Of a stretch of 17,905 nt of DNA, positions 1 to 8,293 are shown piece after piece. Source of the DNA: Chromera velia (lineage: Eukaryota; Sar; Chromeraceae); NCBI GenBank assembly GCA_018398765.1, contig JAHBMJ010002111.1, forward strand, positions 5,045 through 22,949, written 5' to 3'. Each line of letters opens with the position of its first letter. Within the stretch, counting starts at the first letter, position 1. The notes under the pieces are model-generated. The model saw only the letters and a list, made by a program, of their open reading frames with translations. It had not been told where the DNA came from and made no database searches. A program made the translations under genes and the position numbers.

Positions 1-904
1 GGAGAGGCGATACCCAGAGAACCCAGAGGGCCTCCAAAGCACCGGCATCCCCCTGCAGGGAGAAGATGTAGAACGGACACAGAGACATGCACGGGCTGTC
101 CCCTCGCTTTTTCTTCTTTTCTCGTTGAACTAGACATCTCTTTAAAGATTTCTTCTCCTTTTGCTACTCCTCTACTCATTTTCTCTCCGCCTCTTCCAGT
201 CTCTTTTTCTTAAATTAAGAAGGAAGCCAGGGATAACCCGAAACATTTCAAAGCAGCAGAAGGAAGTGAGAAGGAGACAGTGAATGAAAGCGCCCCCTCG
301 TATGCTCGTGCTCTCAGCCACATGAGGGGTCTGACTCCCAAGCCACACACAAAGAAGAAAAGCCAAGAGAGAAGAAAGGTCACTCTTCCAAAAGGAGCTC
401 CAGAAGTTCCAAATGCGCGGCACATGCGGCGCTCGGCTTGTTGCTCTCGCAGTCTGCCTCTTTGATGCTCAGCTTTGCAATGAGCTCACTCCCCTTCCAA
501 GTTCAGTGCAGGGGCATAAGGGCGGTCACAGGCAGTCGCGGGCATGCGCGGGCATAAGCATATGGCGGCGACAATCAGGCAGTCCTCTGCCCGCGTTTCA
601 TATGCAGCTGACGTAGGGGTAGGCGATCGACTTCGAGTTCTCGTTGATAGAAGGGCTCGGCCGTCTCGTTGAGCATAAATACATTTCGCGCGTGTCAGCG
701 GCTGCATAAAGGGAGGGAAGGAAGGGACCAGACACATTGCAGACTACCCCGCTGGTTTCTTTCTATCTCGTCTCTTCTTTCTGTCTCGTTTCATCCCTTT
801 GCTGCTCCTTTCAACACATGAACTCTCAACTTCAGATAAAAGATGCTCTAGTCATACTCAGTCGCTAGTACTTCGCATGCTCTCGGCCAGCCTTGATTCG
901 ATTC
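1..904. other. non-coding stretch, no gene recognised
   Basis: I see no convincing coding sequence here on either strand: open frames are short, overlap one another and have no recognisable motif. Weak TATA-like strings (CATAAATAC near 675, GCATAAAG near 704) lie ahead of a pyrimidine-rich stretch at 755-800. They could mark a promoter, but no downstream gene supports that. Confidence 0.5.
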
Positions 905-1070
905 GCCCCCCTACCCCGAAGCAACCCCCCTCTCCCCCTCTTTCCCCCCTTTTTCCCCTCCCTTTCCCTTCCCCTTTGTCCCCCCTTTTTACCCCCTCTT
1001 CCCTTTTCCCCCCCCTTCTCCCTCCCCTTCCCTTCTCTTCCCCCACGACCCCCTCTCGCCCTTCCCTGTT
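905..1070. repeat. C/T-rich low-complexity tract
   Basis: About 165 bases are almost purely C and T on the plus strand, mixing runs of C with short T runs. The long open frame that crosses it codes only for proline, serine, leucine and phenylalanine and is a by-product of the composition. The tract could form triplex or other unusual DNA structures, which is inference. Confidence 0.85.
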
Positions 1071-1724
1071 AGTTAAAAGTATGCCGGTGCCGGTGAGAGA
1101 TGAGGCGGCAGCTGCCGTGTGCCCTACTCTGTCTCTCAGTAGGTCTGCCGCGACCCTTCTGCCTCTCTTGCCGTCGAAGGCAGGCTCGATATCATTTTGT
1201 ACCCCTTCTTTACTTCCCCCTCCTTCCTACTCCAGGCTCGCCGCATCGGGGTCCCAGAGCAGAAGGCCTTCCCCGGCTGGCACACCGGCCGTCACTGCGT
1301 TGTTCCGTGTGGTACGCCGCCACCTGTCCCTTCTGTCTATTTAACATGCATGCAGAGTCTCGCACACCCGATCGAACCGCCACTCATTGAATGATCTACG
1401 CGATAGCCAGACAGCCAGAAACGACAAGCTCTCTCTCGGAAAAAAACGGCAGCATTGCAGACATATGGAGAGGCAAAGGGCGTCTTCTTATGTTTGGACG
1501 CTGTCGGAGGACCAGTCCAGACAGACCTAGACACGCTGGAGGTGTTTGCAAGCCACGAAGGTGGTCGGCCTCTCGCAGACAAGCAAGCAACCAACAGCAA
1601 AGACAAGTGAAGGTGATCAGCCGACACCCATCTGGAAGACGGAGACAGTTACAGAATCAAAAGGCATAAGACAAGCACTCTACTGGCCGTTTGAATTGCG
1701 ATCTGCTTGTAAGCAGCGGTCTCA
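1071..1724. other. non-coding stretch, no gene recognised
   Basis: Mixed-composition sequence of about 650 bases. Several short overlapping open frames occur on both strands, none longer than about 95 codons and none with a recognisable motif. A TATTTAACATGC string near 1339 is the only promoter-like element, and it is weak. Confidence 0.45.
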
Positions 1725-2105
1725 ATGAAGTCAAGCTCCTCGAAAGTCCGAGCAACATCAAGCAACGTCTCCACCACCGGCTTTGGCGACCTCCAACGAT
1801 CTTTGGGCTCTCCACCCAAGGACAAAGGCAAAGTCCAGGATCAGACTCGAAGAGGATCTCCGAAACAGGGCTCCAGGCAGCTTGGGACGCAAGAGGACGC
1901 TGAATTCCCCTACTCACGGTCTTTGCTTGACCGTGCCCGTATCGTTGCAATCGGATTTCAACTGTTGTGCAAAGAGACAGATCTGATCTCTATCACAGAA
2001 GGTACTCGAGAGTCGATACTCATCGAGCTGAGCGTTCACCACAATGCTTTGTCCCTCCTGTCCGGCCACCTTATGGCGTCCAGACAGAAGGTAAAGCGAG
2101 GATAA
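1725..2105 (+). CDS. hypothetical ORF, 126 codons, unrecognised
   Basis: An ATG-initiated open frame of 126 codons ends at TAA 2103-2105. I do not recognise the product. The N-terminal half is Ser/Gly/Lys/Gln-rich and looks disordered; the C-terminal half (about residues 68-120) is more globular, with alternating hydrophobic residues that could form helices. No signal peptide, membrane segment or metal-binding cluster is visible. It is longer than the other ORFs in this 5' region and its composition is mixed, unlike the low-complexity frames nearby. A chance ORF, or an exon or relic of a repeat, remains as likely as a real gene. There is no clear poly(A) signal just downstream. Confidence 0.2.
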   Translation: MKSSSSKVRATSSNVSTTGFGDLQRSLGSPPKDKGKVQDQTRRGSPKQGSRQLGTQEDAEFPYSRSLLDRARIVAIGFQLLCKETDLISITEGTRESILIELSVHHNALSLLSGHLMASRQKVKRG

Positions 2106-2796
2106 GAACCTTAAGAAGATCTAGAGAAGGAACATGAGCAACACTCAGTCAGGCGACAGTTTACAGAAAGTTTAGCTCTAGAGCGATCTGCTATTCCAAT
2201 CAGCTGGGTTCATTCTATCATTGCACGGTTTCTGCTCAGTCCTCTTTCTGTTCCTCTCTCTCAGACTCTTGATCTCTCTTGATCTATGGTAAACAGACAT
2301 CAGACTCAAACGATGCTATCCGTTGCTTGAATAACATGTTGCATGCTTGAATACGAAGGTCAAACTCGATTTCAACAACTTTGATCGACGCGCGCGACAC
2401 GTACGAAATAAAGCGCGGCGGTGGAGCCTGGCGTCCGCACGCGGGCTCATTCAGATATAGCGCATGCGAGGGTCCAGAGGGCGGCGCCACAGGGTAGGAC
2501 TCCACAGTATGCAAATTGCTTTAACTGTCTTTTGTCGAAGCAAGTATATGTGTGGTGCATGATATGCCGCAGAGTGGTGTGCTTTAGCCCTGATTTCAGG
2601 ATCTTTCCGCCATTGCTCTCGCTTGCGCTCTGCCTACGTTGCATCCATGTTTTTTCTTGTAGTTTCCTTTATATTGTACTTTTCGTAAGTTCCCTTCTGA
2701 AGTGTGTATGCTCTGGAAGTCGTGTCTCTGGATAGGATTTTTCTTCTTTGGGTTTCTTTCGGTAACAGAAGAGCGTCGCCTTTCAAACTAAGTGTC
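2106..2796. other. non-coding stretch, no gene recognised
   Basis: No supported gene. The stretch holds a CpG-rich patch (2386-2490), an AATAAA at 2406-2411, an ATGCAAAT octamer near 2509 and a T-rich run at 2640-2700. None is tied to a recognisable transcription unit. Confidence 0.4.
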
Positions 2797-2836
2797 ATGT
2801 CCGGCCTTGGTTCTTCCAGGTTTTTGCTTCCCTTGC

Positions 2837-3380
2837 GTAAGTGCGCTTGCCTCTCTAGGCCTGACGTTAGTCAATTAGCCATCGATCGAGGTTCCGTCTG
2901 GATCACCCGGCCTCAGAGTCCGTGTCATGTGGCTTTGGTTGGTGCCTAGGTTTCTGACCCTATGGTGTACGCTTCTAGGGCACAAACCTATGCCGTCGCC
3001 TAGGCCTGGCGGTGAGCTCAATATCACACCCTATGCAGGGCTGTAGCGGCAGTGCGTGCATAGAGTAGTTACTCACGGTTGTGTAGTTGCGTATGCCTGA
3101 GAGAACAGCGCCCAGGGGGGCTGCGCTCTAGAGTTGGGCAGTTTTCGACTCATGAGCGCTCATGAGCCTTGAGAGTGAAATGCCCTAGAGCTGGGCTACT
3201 CTTAGTATCCATGTGAAAGCTTACATGGGTGTGTGTGTACCCTAGAGCTGGGCTGCCACCAGCTTGCCACCCTTGAGTGTGCATCACCTTAGAGCTAGGC
3301 CGCCCTCGCTTCCTTTTACACGTCTGGATAGTGTTACCTTGAGAACCTACTAATTTGTGGTGATAGATTCATTTTCGCAG
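2837..3380 (+). other. candidate intron 1 of the GC-rich locus
   Basis: The 3' end is the strong part: TACTAAT at 3348-3354 resembles a branch site and lies about 28 bases before a TTTTCGCAG acceptor ending at 3380. A plausible donor is GTAAGT at 2837. With that donor, a short ATG exon (2797-2836) ends in phase 1, and the downstream frame starting at 3381 needs exactly that phase. The interior carries four copies of a 15-bp motif. No transcript evidence is available, so the donor choice is tentative. Confidence 0.35.
3126..3301 (+). repeat. four-copy CCCTAGAGCTGGGCT motif cluster A
   Basis: Copies of a degenerate 15-bp motif start at 3126, 3183, 3240 and 3287, at spacings of 57, 57 and 47 bases. 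Between copies the sequence is mostly different, apart from recurring TTGAG and TGCC fragments, so this is a decayed tandem repeat of roughly 50-60 bp. It lies inside candidate intron 1 and has a counterpart in candidate intron 2. Confidence 0.75.
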
Positions 3381-3750
3381 GAGGGAGGACCGTCCGAGGA
3401 TGTTCTGATGCAGGGGTGGCGTCGCAGAACAGCCCTAAGGAGTTCGTAGAAGGGGGAGCCGCTGAGCTGGAGACCCAGTGGGAAGGAGTGGTTGCTGCTG
3501 TGGTAGCAGAAGAGTTGGTGGCGAGTGGTCACGCACCGTCTGGGGCCATGGGGCAGAATGGACAAGGGCAGAGACCTAGGCAGAGACTCTCTGGTGGCGG
3601 GCTGACACCGCGGAATGGCCACGGAAGGGCAGTAAAGAGAGAGACAGTGGGGAGACGATGGGGGGGAGAAAATACCGATGGGAGGCCTGGGCCAGAGCAC
3701 CGGTCGGGGGAAGTGGAACACGGCCTAGGACAGAGGACCGTAGCGAGTAG
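3381..3750 (+). pseudogene. candidate exon of an unknown GC-rich gene or relic
   Basis: The segment is bounded by a TTTTCGCAG acceptor at 3380 and an AG|GTATGT donor at 3750/3751. One frame stays open across it (and on to 3796), giving an Ala/Gly/Glu/Val-rich then Arg/Gly-rich polypeptide without a recognised domain. No ATG begins this frame inside the segment; it is open from upstream of the acceptor, as expected of an internal exon. Splicing to the acceptor at 4132 would put the next segment in a frame that stops at 4233, not in its longest open frame. Either an indel has occurred or the donor is wrong. High GC leaves frames open by chance, so coding status is uncertain. Confidence 0.3.
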
Positions 3751-4132
3751 GTATGTTGAGGGCAGTGGGGCGAGAAGTTCCTTAGATTCCGTATGAAGGG
3801 GTGCACTGCCCTAGAGCTAGGCTGCCCCCGGATTGCCGTCCTGAGAGTACGTTGCTTTAGAGCTAGGCCGCCTTCGCTTCCTTACTCTGTTTGTCTGAGT
3901 GCCACCCTAGAATTGGGCCACTCCTACTCCCTTTGTGGGGTGCTGGCTACATAACCCCGAGAGCTGGACTGCGGTTGCCTTCTTTGCTGCTGTGAGCGTT
4001 AAATAGGTGCCTGCGGCTAGCAGTCAGGGGCACTTGTATGGCAGTGATGACATAGCTTGCCAGCGGATGGTTTTGGTGACCCTCTAATTCTAGTCTCTAA
4101 TTGAGTGATCATTGGTATGATATTTGTTGCAG
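3751..4132 (+). other. candidate intron 2 of the GC-rich locus
   Basis: The donor GTATGT at 3751 and the acceptor TTTGTTGCAG ending at 4132 both match consensus. A CTAAT branch-like motif at 4097-4101 sits about 33 bases before the acceptor. The interior carries the second cluster of four 15-bp motifs. Its arrangement parallels candidate intron 1, including an ~85-bp block (3809-3895) alignable with 3240-3325. Confidence 0.4.
3809..3970 (+). repeat. four-copy CCCTAGAGCTGGGCT motif cluster B
   Basis: Motif copies start at 3809, 3855, 3905 and 3956, at spacings of 46, 50 and 51 bases. The block 3809-3895 aligns with 3240-3325 of cluster A across motif, spacer and next motif, sharing for example AGAGCTAGGCCGCC followed by TCGCTTCCTT. 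The two clusters are therefore copies of one ancestral array, now about 570 bases apart. Confidence 0.75.
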
Positions 4133-5070
4133 GACCAGGGTTCTCCTGCTGGTGGCTCTACCCCCCACCGAGCTACGCCCCGAGGTTTTGAGTGCTTCCG
4201 AGGGGACAGGGAAATGTCGGTTAAAGTGGAAGTGACCACTGCACAGAACCCATTCATACTGGAGGGATGAGGGCAACGTACCCGGTCGCCCAGACCTGTC
4301 CGCCTCCCGCAGTTTCTCGATTCCCCGGACGATATCCCTGACTGGGCAGATCAGGATGACCCAGGCCTGACAACGGGATCTAGTGAAGCCATACTGAGGT
4401 CGAGTCAGAGGATAATGAGGTTATATGAGGAGCTGTTTGTACCGGGAGGAATCTTTGAGGGGTGGAGGAGGGATGACAGGGCAGGGCTCAGTGGGGGGAG
4501 AGGACCCCTATCGACGGAGATCCCCTCGATGAGCAGAGCTGCCCCCACTCCTACCAACCCTCTGAGTCGGGGGGTGGAGGAATTAGGCGGTAAAGTATGG
4601 TGGACACTCTGTAAGAGGGAACGCGTGAATGACATCCTCAGAGAATATGTAAGGAAGCTTTTCCTTTATCACCTAGGACAGGGTGATCCTAGGGGTGATC
4701 AGCGAGAACATGGGCAGACCCGGCCACATCAGTTGGGAGGAGCTGCCACCTCAGTCCCGCCGACACCGCAAAGCCAGATGCCACTGAGTGGGGGACGATA
4801 GTCGCAGGGGCAGTCCTTTAGTTCCGTTGCAGCGGGACCGACAACGTCTCCCTCCAACGTGCAACCCACGCTGGGAGGTAAGACTGCCCAGCCTGGGGAT
4901 CTGGGGCTGCAGGTGATGATGGCAGGTGGGTGCCACCCGGCTCATAGTGGGCAGGCGACCCCCCCGCAATAAACTAGTGGGAACCCACCTCAGTCACACC
5001 GGGGTGCTCAGCCTGGTACAAACTTTAAGTTAACATCATCCCCTGGCCCCTGATCTCCCCCCCTTCGCAG
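4133..5070 (+). pseudogene. decayed coding segment of unknown GC-rich protein
   Basis: Starting right after the acceptor at 4132, one frame reads through to about 5050 with only four stops: TGA 4268, TAG 4799, TAA 4970 and TGA 5051. The longest clear block (4271-4798, 176 codons) has an acidic stretch with several Asp and Trp residues (about 4316-4350), an amphipathic patch, and a Lys/Arg and aromatic-rich segment (4595-4680) that looks folded. A Gly/Pro/Gln-rich tail follows. I do not recognise the family. The last two stops fall inside a candidate intron (4878-5070), but the first two do not, so the reading is broken unless further introns exist. A relic of a retroelement or of a host gene are both possible. 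Confidence 0.35.
4878..5070 (+). other. candidate intron 3 (GGGAG|GTAAGA to CCCTTCGCAG)
   Basis: A strong donor (GTAAGA after GGGAG) at 4878 pairs with a pyrimidine-rich acceptor ending CAG at 5070. Removing these 193 bases would remove two in-frame stops (4970 and 5051). It would join a phase-1 codon to a frame that stays open to TGA 5187. No good branch site is obvious. Confidence 0.25.
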
Positions 5071-5788
5071 AGTTCTTAGCAGGTGACGTTGCCACAGGAA
5101 ATAGTAGCAGGACAGGGTGCCACACAGCGAAACACTACTCAGCCAGGAGGGAGGAGGAGGGCCCCCAGTTCAAGCACACGCAGGAATGAGAAAGGAGGGA
5201 CCCACGCGGCTGCGGTGGCTGCTCCCCCCTTAGCGCAGGGACTTTCCTCCTCCCCCAGGGCTGGCAGCAGCAGCTGGAGGATCCCAGACTACAGCATTGT
5301 GGAAGTCAGGCGAGGGGGGGAAAGCAAAGTCTAGAGCGAAGTCTGGAGTTGCACCTCCGCAGGTCATCAAAGATAAATGAGATTGCGGACACCTAATGCC
5401 CCCTGACGATATCCAAACTGACGGTCTGACAAATCCCCCCTCGCCCTCAGCACAGAAAGACTTCCCGAAGCGCCCAAAGTCCGCTGTATTGCCCCGCCTC
5501 CCACCCCCCTCTCTGCCTAGTCACTCAAAATCGCTCTCACAGACCCTGACCAACAGTCTCGGAACCCCTCCTCCCGACCGCCGCGTCGCTGCTTCCGCTG
5601 CGGTGATGGTCCTGCCCCTCTTGATCCCAATAGTTGGAAAAGCCCCCGGTCAGCCTCCTGCTAGGTCCAGAGAGACGGCTGCGGCGGGTTGTCACACAGT
5701 GATAGTCCTTCCACACTTAGGTAAAGAAGTTGGGAGAGTACTGCAGTGGCAGCACCGTCTGCTTCAGCAGGAAGGAGGCCCTTCCTGA
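5071..5788 (+). pseudogene. proline/serine-rich decayed coding segment, frame continuing from 4133
   Basis: After 5071 more than one frame is open. The frame used from 4133 resumes with fewer stops from about 5245, and after a TGA near 5378 gives a clear 131-codon run (5396-5788). The product is Pro/Ser/Lys-rich with a hydrophobic segment around 5605-5640 and no recognisable domain. Short homopolymers of C and G offer easy sites for indels, which would explain the apparent frame changes. Its neighbours upstream and downstream share the same composition, so I read it as one locus with them. Coding status is uncertain because GC-rich sequence stays open by chance. Confidence 0.3.
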
Positions 5789-6321
5789 CCTTTCCACATT
5801 TGACCGCTCCGAGGCAGGGTGAATCGGTCTTCTCAACGCCCCCCCGCAGACAGTCCCCAGGACAGACCCTCCCTGAGTTCGGTCATGACATGCAGCCCCG
5901 CCTGGAGCCCAACACTGATAATGGTACGGAACCTACGGCCCTCTCTCTGGCAAGGCTACCCCCACCAGGGGCTTACACCGAGGCCTCCACAAGGCAGCAG
6001 ATACGTGAAGGCCCTCCTGAAGGCACGCTAATGGATGCGTTTATAGGGGACCAGGGTTTCCTCACAGGCTCGGTTGTCTCCCAGACAGTAGAGCCCTCCG
6101 TCTCCTTGTCTCCACCCCTCTACCAGCCCGCCTAGCCGTCTAGTATAACAGCTACCCCGGACCCGTTGCCTAGCCCGTTGCCCCCTCCAGGGTCTGGTCT
6201 GCTTTTTCTATCCTCCGTTTCCTCACGCCCCCCACAGGACTCAGGTGGGGAGGATTCGGGGGCGATGTTGGGTCTCAGCAGGCAAGCGGCTACCCCGGAG
6301 GGAAACGGGAGCTCTCTGTAG
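5746..6321 (+). pseudogene. 3' part of the GC-rich decayed coding locus
   Basis: The open reading moves to another frame near 5746-5790 and continues to TAG 6133. Past that stop it stays open to TAG 6319. The product is Pro/Ser/Thr-rich, with an acidic stretch near 5872-5932 and no motif I can name. The change of frame next to poly-C and GGC runs fits a small indel. A G-rich string (GGGGGGTACGAGAGGC, about 6413) follows about 90 bases later, resembling the polypurine region that precedes some LTRs. If this block is the 3' end of another retroelement, that would be its natural boundary, but I find no LTR to confirm it. Confidence 0.28.
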
Positions 6322-6490
6322 TATTGGGGCCGAACACTGGGAGGAAACAGAGGTGTAGTGTAGGGGAGAGTAATGAATGTTGGCTGGGAGAAAACGATCA
6401 TTATCTCGTTAGGGGGGTACGAGAGGCAGGCACAACTGTGAGTTCCCCATAGTTCCCCCTCTGTGACTTGTTTCTCGGATGTTCTGTCGA
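6322..6490. other. junction from GC-rich block to AT-rich retroelement region
   Basis: Base composition changes abruptly here, from GC-rich upstream to AT-rich by about 6485. The junction probably marks the boundary of an inserted element. I see no clean target-site duplication that pairs with the other end. Confidence 0.4.
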
Positions 6491-6493
6491 ACT

Positions 6494-6515
6494 TTTATAC
6501 TATAAAAATATAAAA
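6494..6515 (+). promoter_or_regulatory. A/T-rich TATA-like cluster
   Basis: Overlapping TATA-like strings (TTATACTATAAAAATATAAA) occur just inside the AT-rich border. They could be an LTR promoter, an alternative to the one at 7218, or simply AT-rich sequence. Confidence 0.2.
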
Positions 6516-6549
6516 GGGTCAGACAGACTAAGATCTAATCAAATGGAAA

Positions 6550-6636
6550 AACAGCCTTAGCATTCATAACATATTGGTTAACGCATACGATTAATAATCA
6601 AAAGGTCTCGGGTTCAATTCTCAACTACCTGTTTTT
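6550..6636 (+). repeat. degenerate tRNA-Ile(AAT)-like sequence, probable SINE relic
   Basis: TTGGTTAACGC at 6574-6584 resembles the end of a D-arm A box, and GGTTCAATTCT at 6611-6621 matches a B box. Between them, a 17-base anticodon region aligns with tRNA-Ile, with loop TTAATAA (6591-6597) and anticodon AAT (6593-6595). The anticodon stem is mostly unpaired, the T stem pairs at four of five positions, the D arm carries an apparent insertion and the acceptor arms barely match. It is therefore not a working tRNA. A tRNA-derived SINE head is the most economical reading. A T-run at 6632-6636 could act as a Pol III stop. Confidence 0.5.
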
Positions 6637-6655
6637 AAAAACCACATATCATTCG

Positions 6656-6880
6656 TAAGACTTCCTCTTATGAAAGACTTTGTAACGAAAGACTTCTTCT
6701 TGTGAAAGACTTTGTGATGAAAGACTTCCTCTGTGAAAGACTTTATGATGAAAGACTTCCTCTGTGAAAGACTTTATGATGAAAGACTTCCTCTTGTGAA
6801 AAACTTTGTGATGAAAGACTTCCCTCTATGAAAGACTTCGTAATGAAAGACTTCCATCCACATGAAAGACTTTATGATGG
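6656..6880 (+). repeat. minisatellite, ~31-33 bp unit, about seven copies
   Basis: The unit is GAAAGACTTCCTCT.GT followed by GAAAGACTTTGTGAT. Each unit contains two half-units beginning GAAAGACTT, so the array is a duplicated ~16-bp repeat. Two central units are identical and the outer ones diverge, a normal pattern for tandem arrays that expand from the middle. It starts about 20 bases after the tRNA-like sequence. Confidence 0.9.
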
Positions 6881-6915
6881 CTTGTATCACCGCATGATGG
6901 CCTGTATCACTGCAT
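6877..6915 (+). repeat. two-copy 20-bp repeat at the end of the minisatellite
   Basis: Two adjacent near-identical copies of GATGGCYTGTATCACYGCAT follow the ~32-bp array. After them the GAAAGACTT half-unit appears once more at 6916, so this 20-mer looks like a local insertion and duplication within the array. Confidence 0.8.
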
Positions 6916-7165
6916 GAAAGACTTTCCAAAAGACTTATCATGTGAAACATTTTCACAATCATAAAAAGTTTTGATAAGAATCAACAGACCAAAAAGTTAC
7001 GTCCTTCCAACAAGAATTCCAAAATTTTCTTTCATAAACCTTCCAACCAACCTTTAAGAAAATATCTTACCTTAAGGCATTCCACTTAGAACATACCAGA
7101 GAGAAGACTCTAACAGTCTCTTGTCCCTTCTGCTAACATAGTTACGTCCTGTAGCGTCCATAAAT

Positions 7166-7179
7166 ACCCCTAGAGGGGT
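7166..7179. repeat. small inverted repeat ACCCCT-AG-AGGGGT
   Basis: Two perfect 6-bp arms are separated by two bases, 39 bases upstream of a TATA box. It may be a protein-binding palindrome in an LTR-type promoter; nothing else supports that role. Confidence 0.4.
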
Positions 7180-7217
7180 TTAAGCTAAAGCGTCCCATCA
7201 GAAACGCCTTCTTAAAG

Positions 7218-7289
7218 TATAAAAACCTCCCAGGCGGCGAAGCCCTGTCCAAATATCGAGACCAACAAGATCTGCTACGGTCTAATAAA
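7218..7289 (+). promoter_or_regulatory. LTR-like TATA box and poly(A) signal pair
   Basis: TATAAAAA (7218-7225) is followed about 60 bases later by AATAAA (7284-7289). A promoter and a poly(A) signal this close together on the same strand, ahead of a gag gene, are typical of an LTR, where the start and end of the transcript lie in the same short R region. I therefore read roughly 7100-7600 as the remnant of the 5' LTR. I could not find a second copy downstream of the integrase, so the LTR limits cannot be set. Confidence 0.45.
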
Positions 7290-7850
7290 GACCCAAGGCT
7301 AAGTATCATTTGTTCTCTGCTAATTCCCTGTTATACATCTTTACATTCTTTACTTCCCCTGTGTCTTCCTTTCGACATCTTAGTCAACTTATACAAACCC
7401 AAATATATATACATTTATATGTATACATTCATTTGGCTTTCTTCCTGGTTAAACGAACTAGGAGTAGGTCAGAACACGTAGTGACTTGCCAGCAAGAGTT
7501 GACCCTTCATCAGGAGTCAAAAAAGAAATTACTTTTCAAGCCATAGAAACCACTCTATTTCTTACTAAAACTCCAACAGATAGACCAAACATTCACATTC
7601 AACATTTCGGTAATTTTCTAAAATTTGAAACAGCACATTTAAGAATTTTACATTTTTAAACACATTTGGCTGGATTAAATCTCACAACGGTTCCTCCTTG
7701 CAAGTGGAACCCGTTTTGTAAAACGTTGACAAAAAGCTGGTCTCGAATCGCATCGTTTGATCTCGTAATATCTGGAGTACCAAATTTACCACATAAATTT
7801 CATGATCATAAATACACATTTGTTCCTGTAAATTCTACTCTTTAGTATAA
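7290..7850. other. probable U5/leader, primer-binding site not identified
   Basis: AT-rich sequence without a gene. A hairpin with arms at 7686-7694 and 7706-7715 (AACGG-TTCC against GGAACCCGTT, one bulge) sits where a primer-binding site or packaging signal might lie. TGGTCTCGAATCG at 7738 starts with the TGG expected of a primer-binding site, but its spacing does not match a normal tRNA 3' end, so I do not call it. Confidence 0.3.
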
Positions 7851-8240
7851 ATAAATCCCTGTAGCAGACAAAACAAAATAATCAAACAAGCTCAAAAACA
7901 TCAACCTCCTATCAACTTCTACCAAAGCGCCCCCTACATCAGGAGAATACTCGAAATCATCATTGGAGATATCCCACGGACACCCACAACAAACTGAGCA
8001 GAACAAGCACAGGCTTTTGTTGATAAAGCTCTCGAAAAAAACTTCGAGTTCATCAATAACCGTAAAAATTTAACCGTCTTTCTACTTGACCAGTACACCA
8101 CCTACACTTAGGCACACAATCGTCAATCATCACGAACGATCCAAGCACTTAATTTGGAGACAATTCCTCAAGAAAAATATATTCACTATCGACACCTCCA
8201 TCTTCCACCCTTTCTTTTCTCACCAGCACGGTTTATTTAG
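7851..8240 (+). pseudogene. upstream ORF ahead of gag (here 'ORF0'), broken by two stops
   Basis: In the AT-rich leader, one frame stays readable for 130 codons from 7851 to TAG 8238, interrupted only by TGA 7995 and TAG 8109. Random sequence of this composition should show several more stops. The reading has a protein-like mix: a hydrophobic isoleucine-rich stretch (about 7945-7970), then an Ala/Lys/Glu/Phe helix-like stretch (8001-8060) and a Leu/Asp/Tyr stretch (8074-8105). It is in a different frame from gag, whose ATG lies 54 bases downstream. I do not recognise the family, and no start codon is obvious. It could be a small extra protein, a detached N-terminal part of gag, or chance. Confidence 0.35.
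8020..8056 (+). other. leader hairpin
   Basis: CTCGAA (8031-8036) pairs perfectly with TTCGAG (8043-8048) around a 6-base loop. TTGAT (8020-8024) pairs with ATCAA (8052-8056) below an internal loop. It overlaps ORF0. A role in RNA packaging is possible but unsupported. Confidence 0.35.
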
Positions 8241-8293
8241 GAGGGATTAATCTAATCATACCCCAAGTAAAATTAGTAAACAGAGTCTTCACT

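Noticed and set aside
799-1344. 181-codon plus-strand open frame
   Set aside because: Most of it is the C/T-rich tract read as Pro/Ser/Leu/Phe; no motif, so a composition artefact.
6550-6636. Functional tRNA-Ile gene
   Set aside because: Acceptor and anticodon stems do not pair and the D arm is disrupted; only box-like pieces and the anticodon loop survive.
6656-6915. CRISPR-like regular repeats
   Set aside because: Units are contiguous with no unique spacers, and the setting is eukaryotic; it is a minisatellite.
7738-7756. Primer-binding site starting TGG
   Set aside because: The bases after TGG do not match the reverse complement of a tRNA 3' end with normal acceptor and T-arm spacing.
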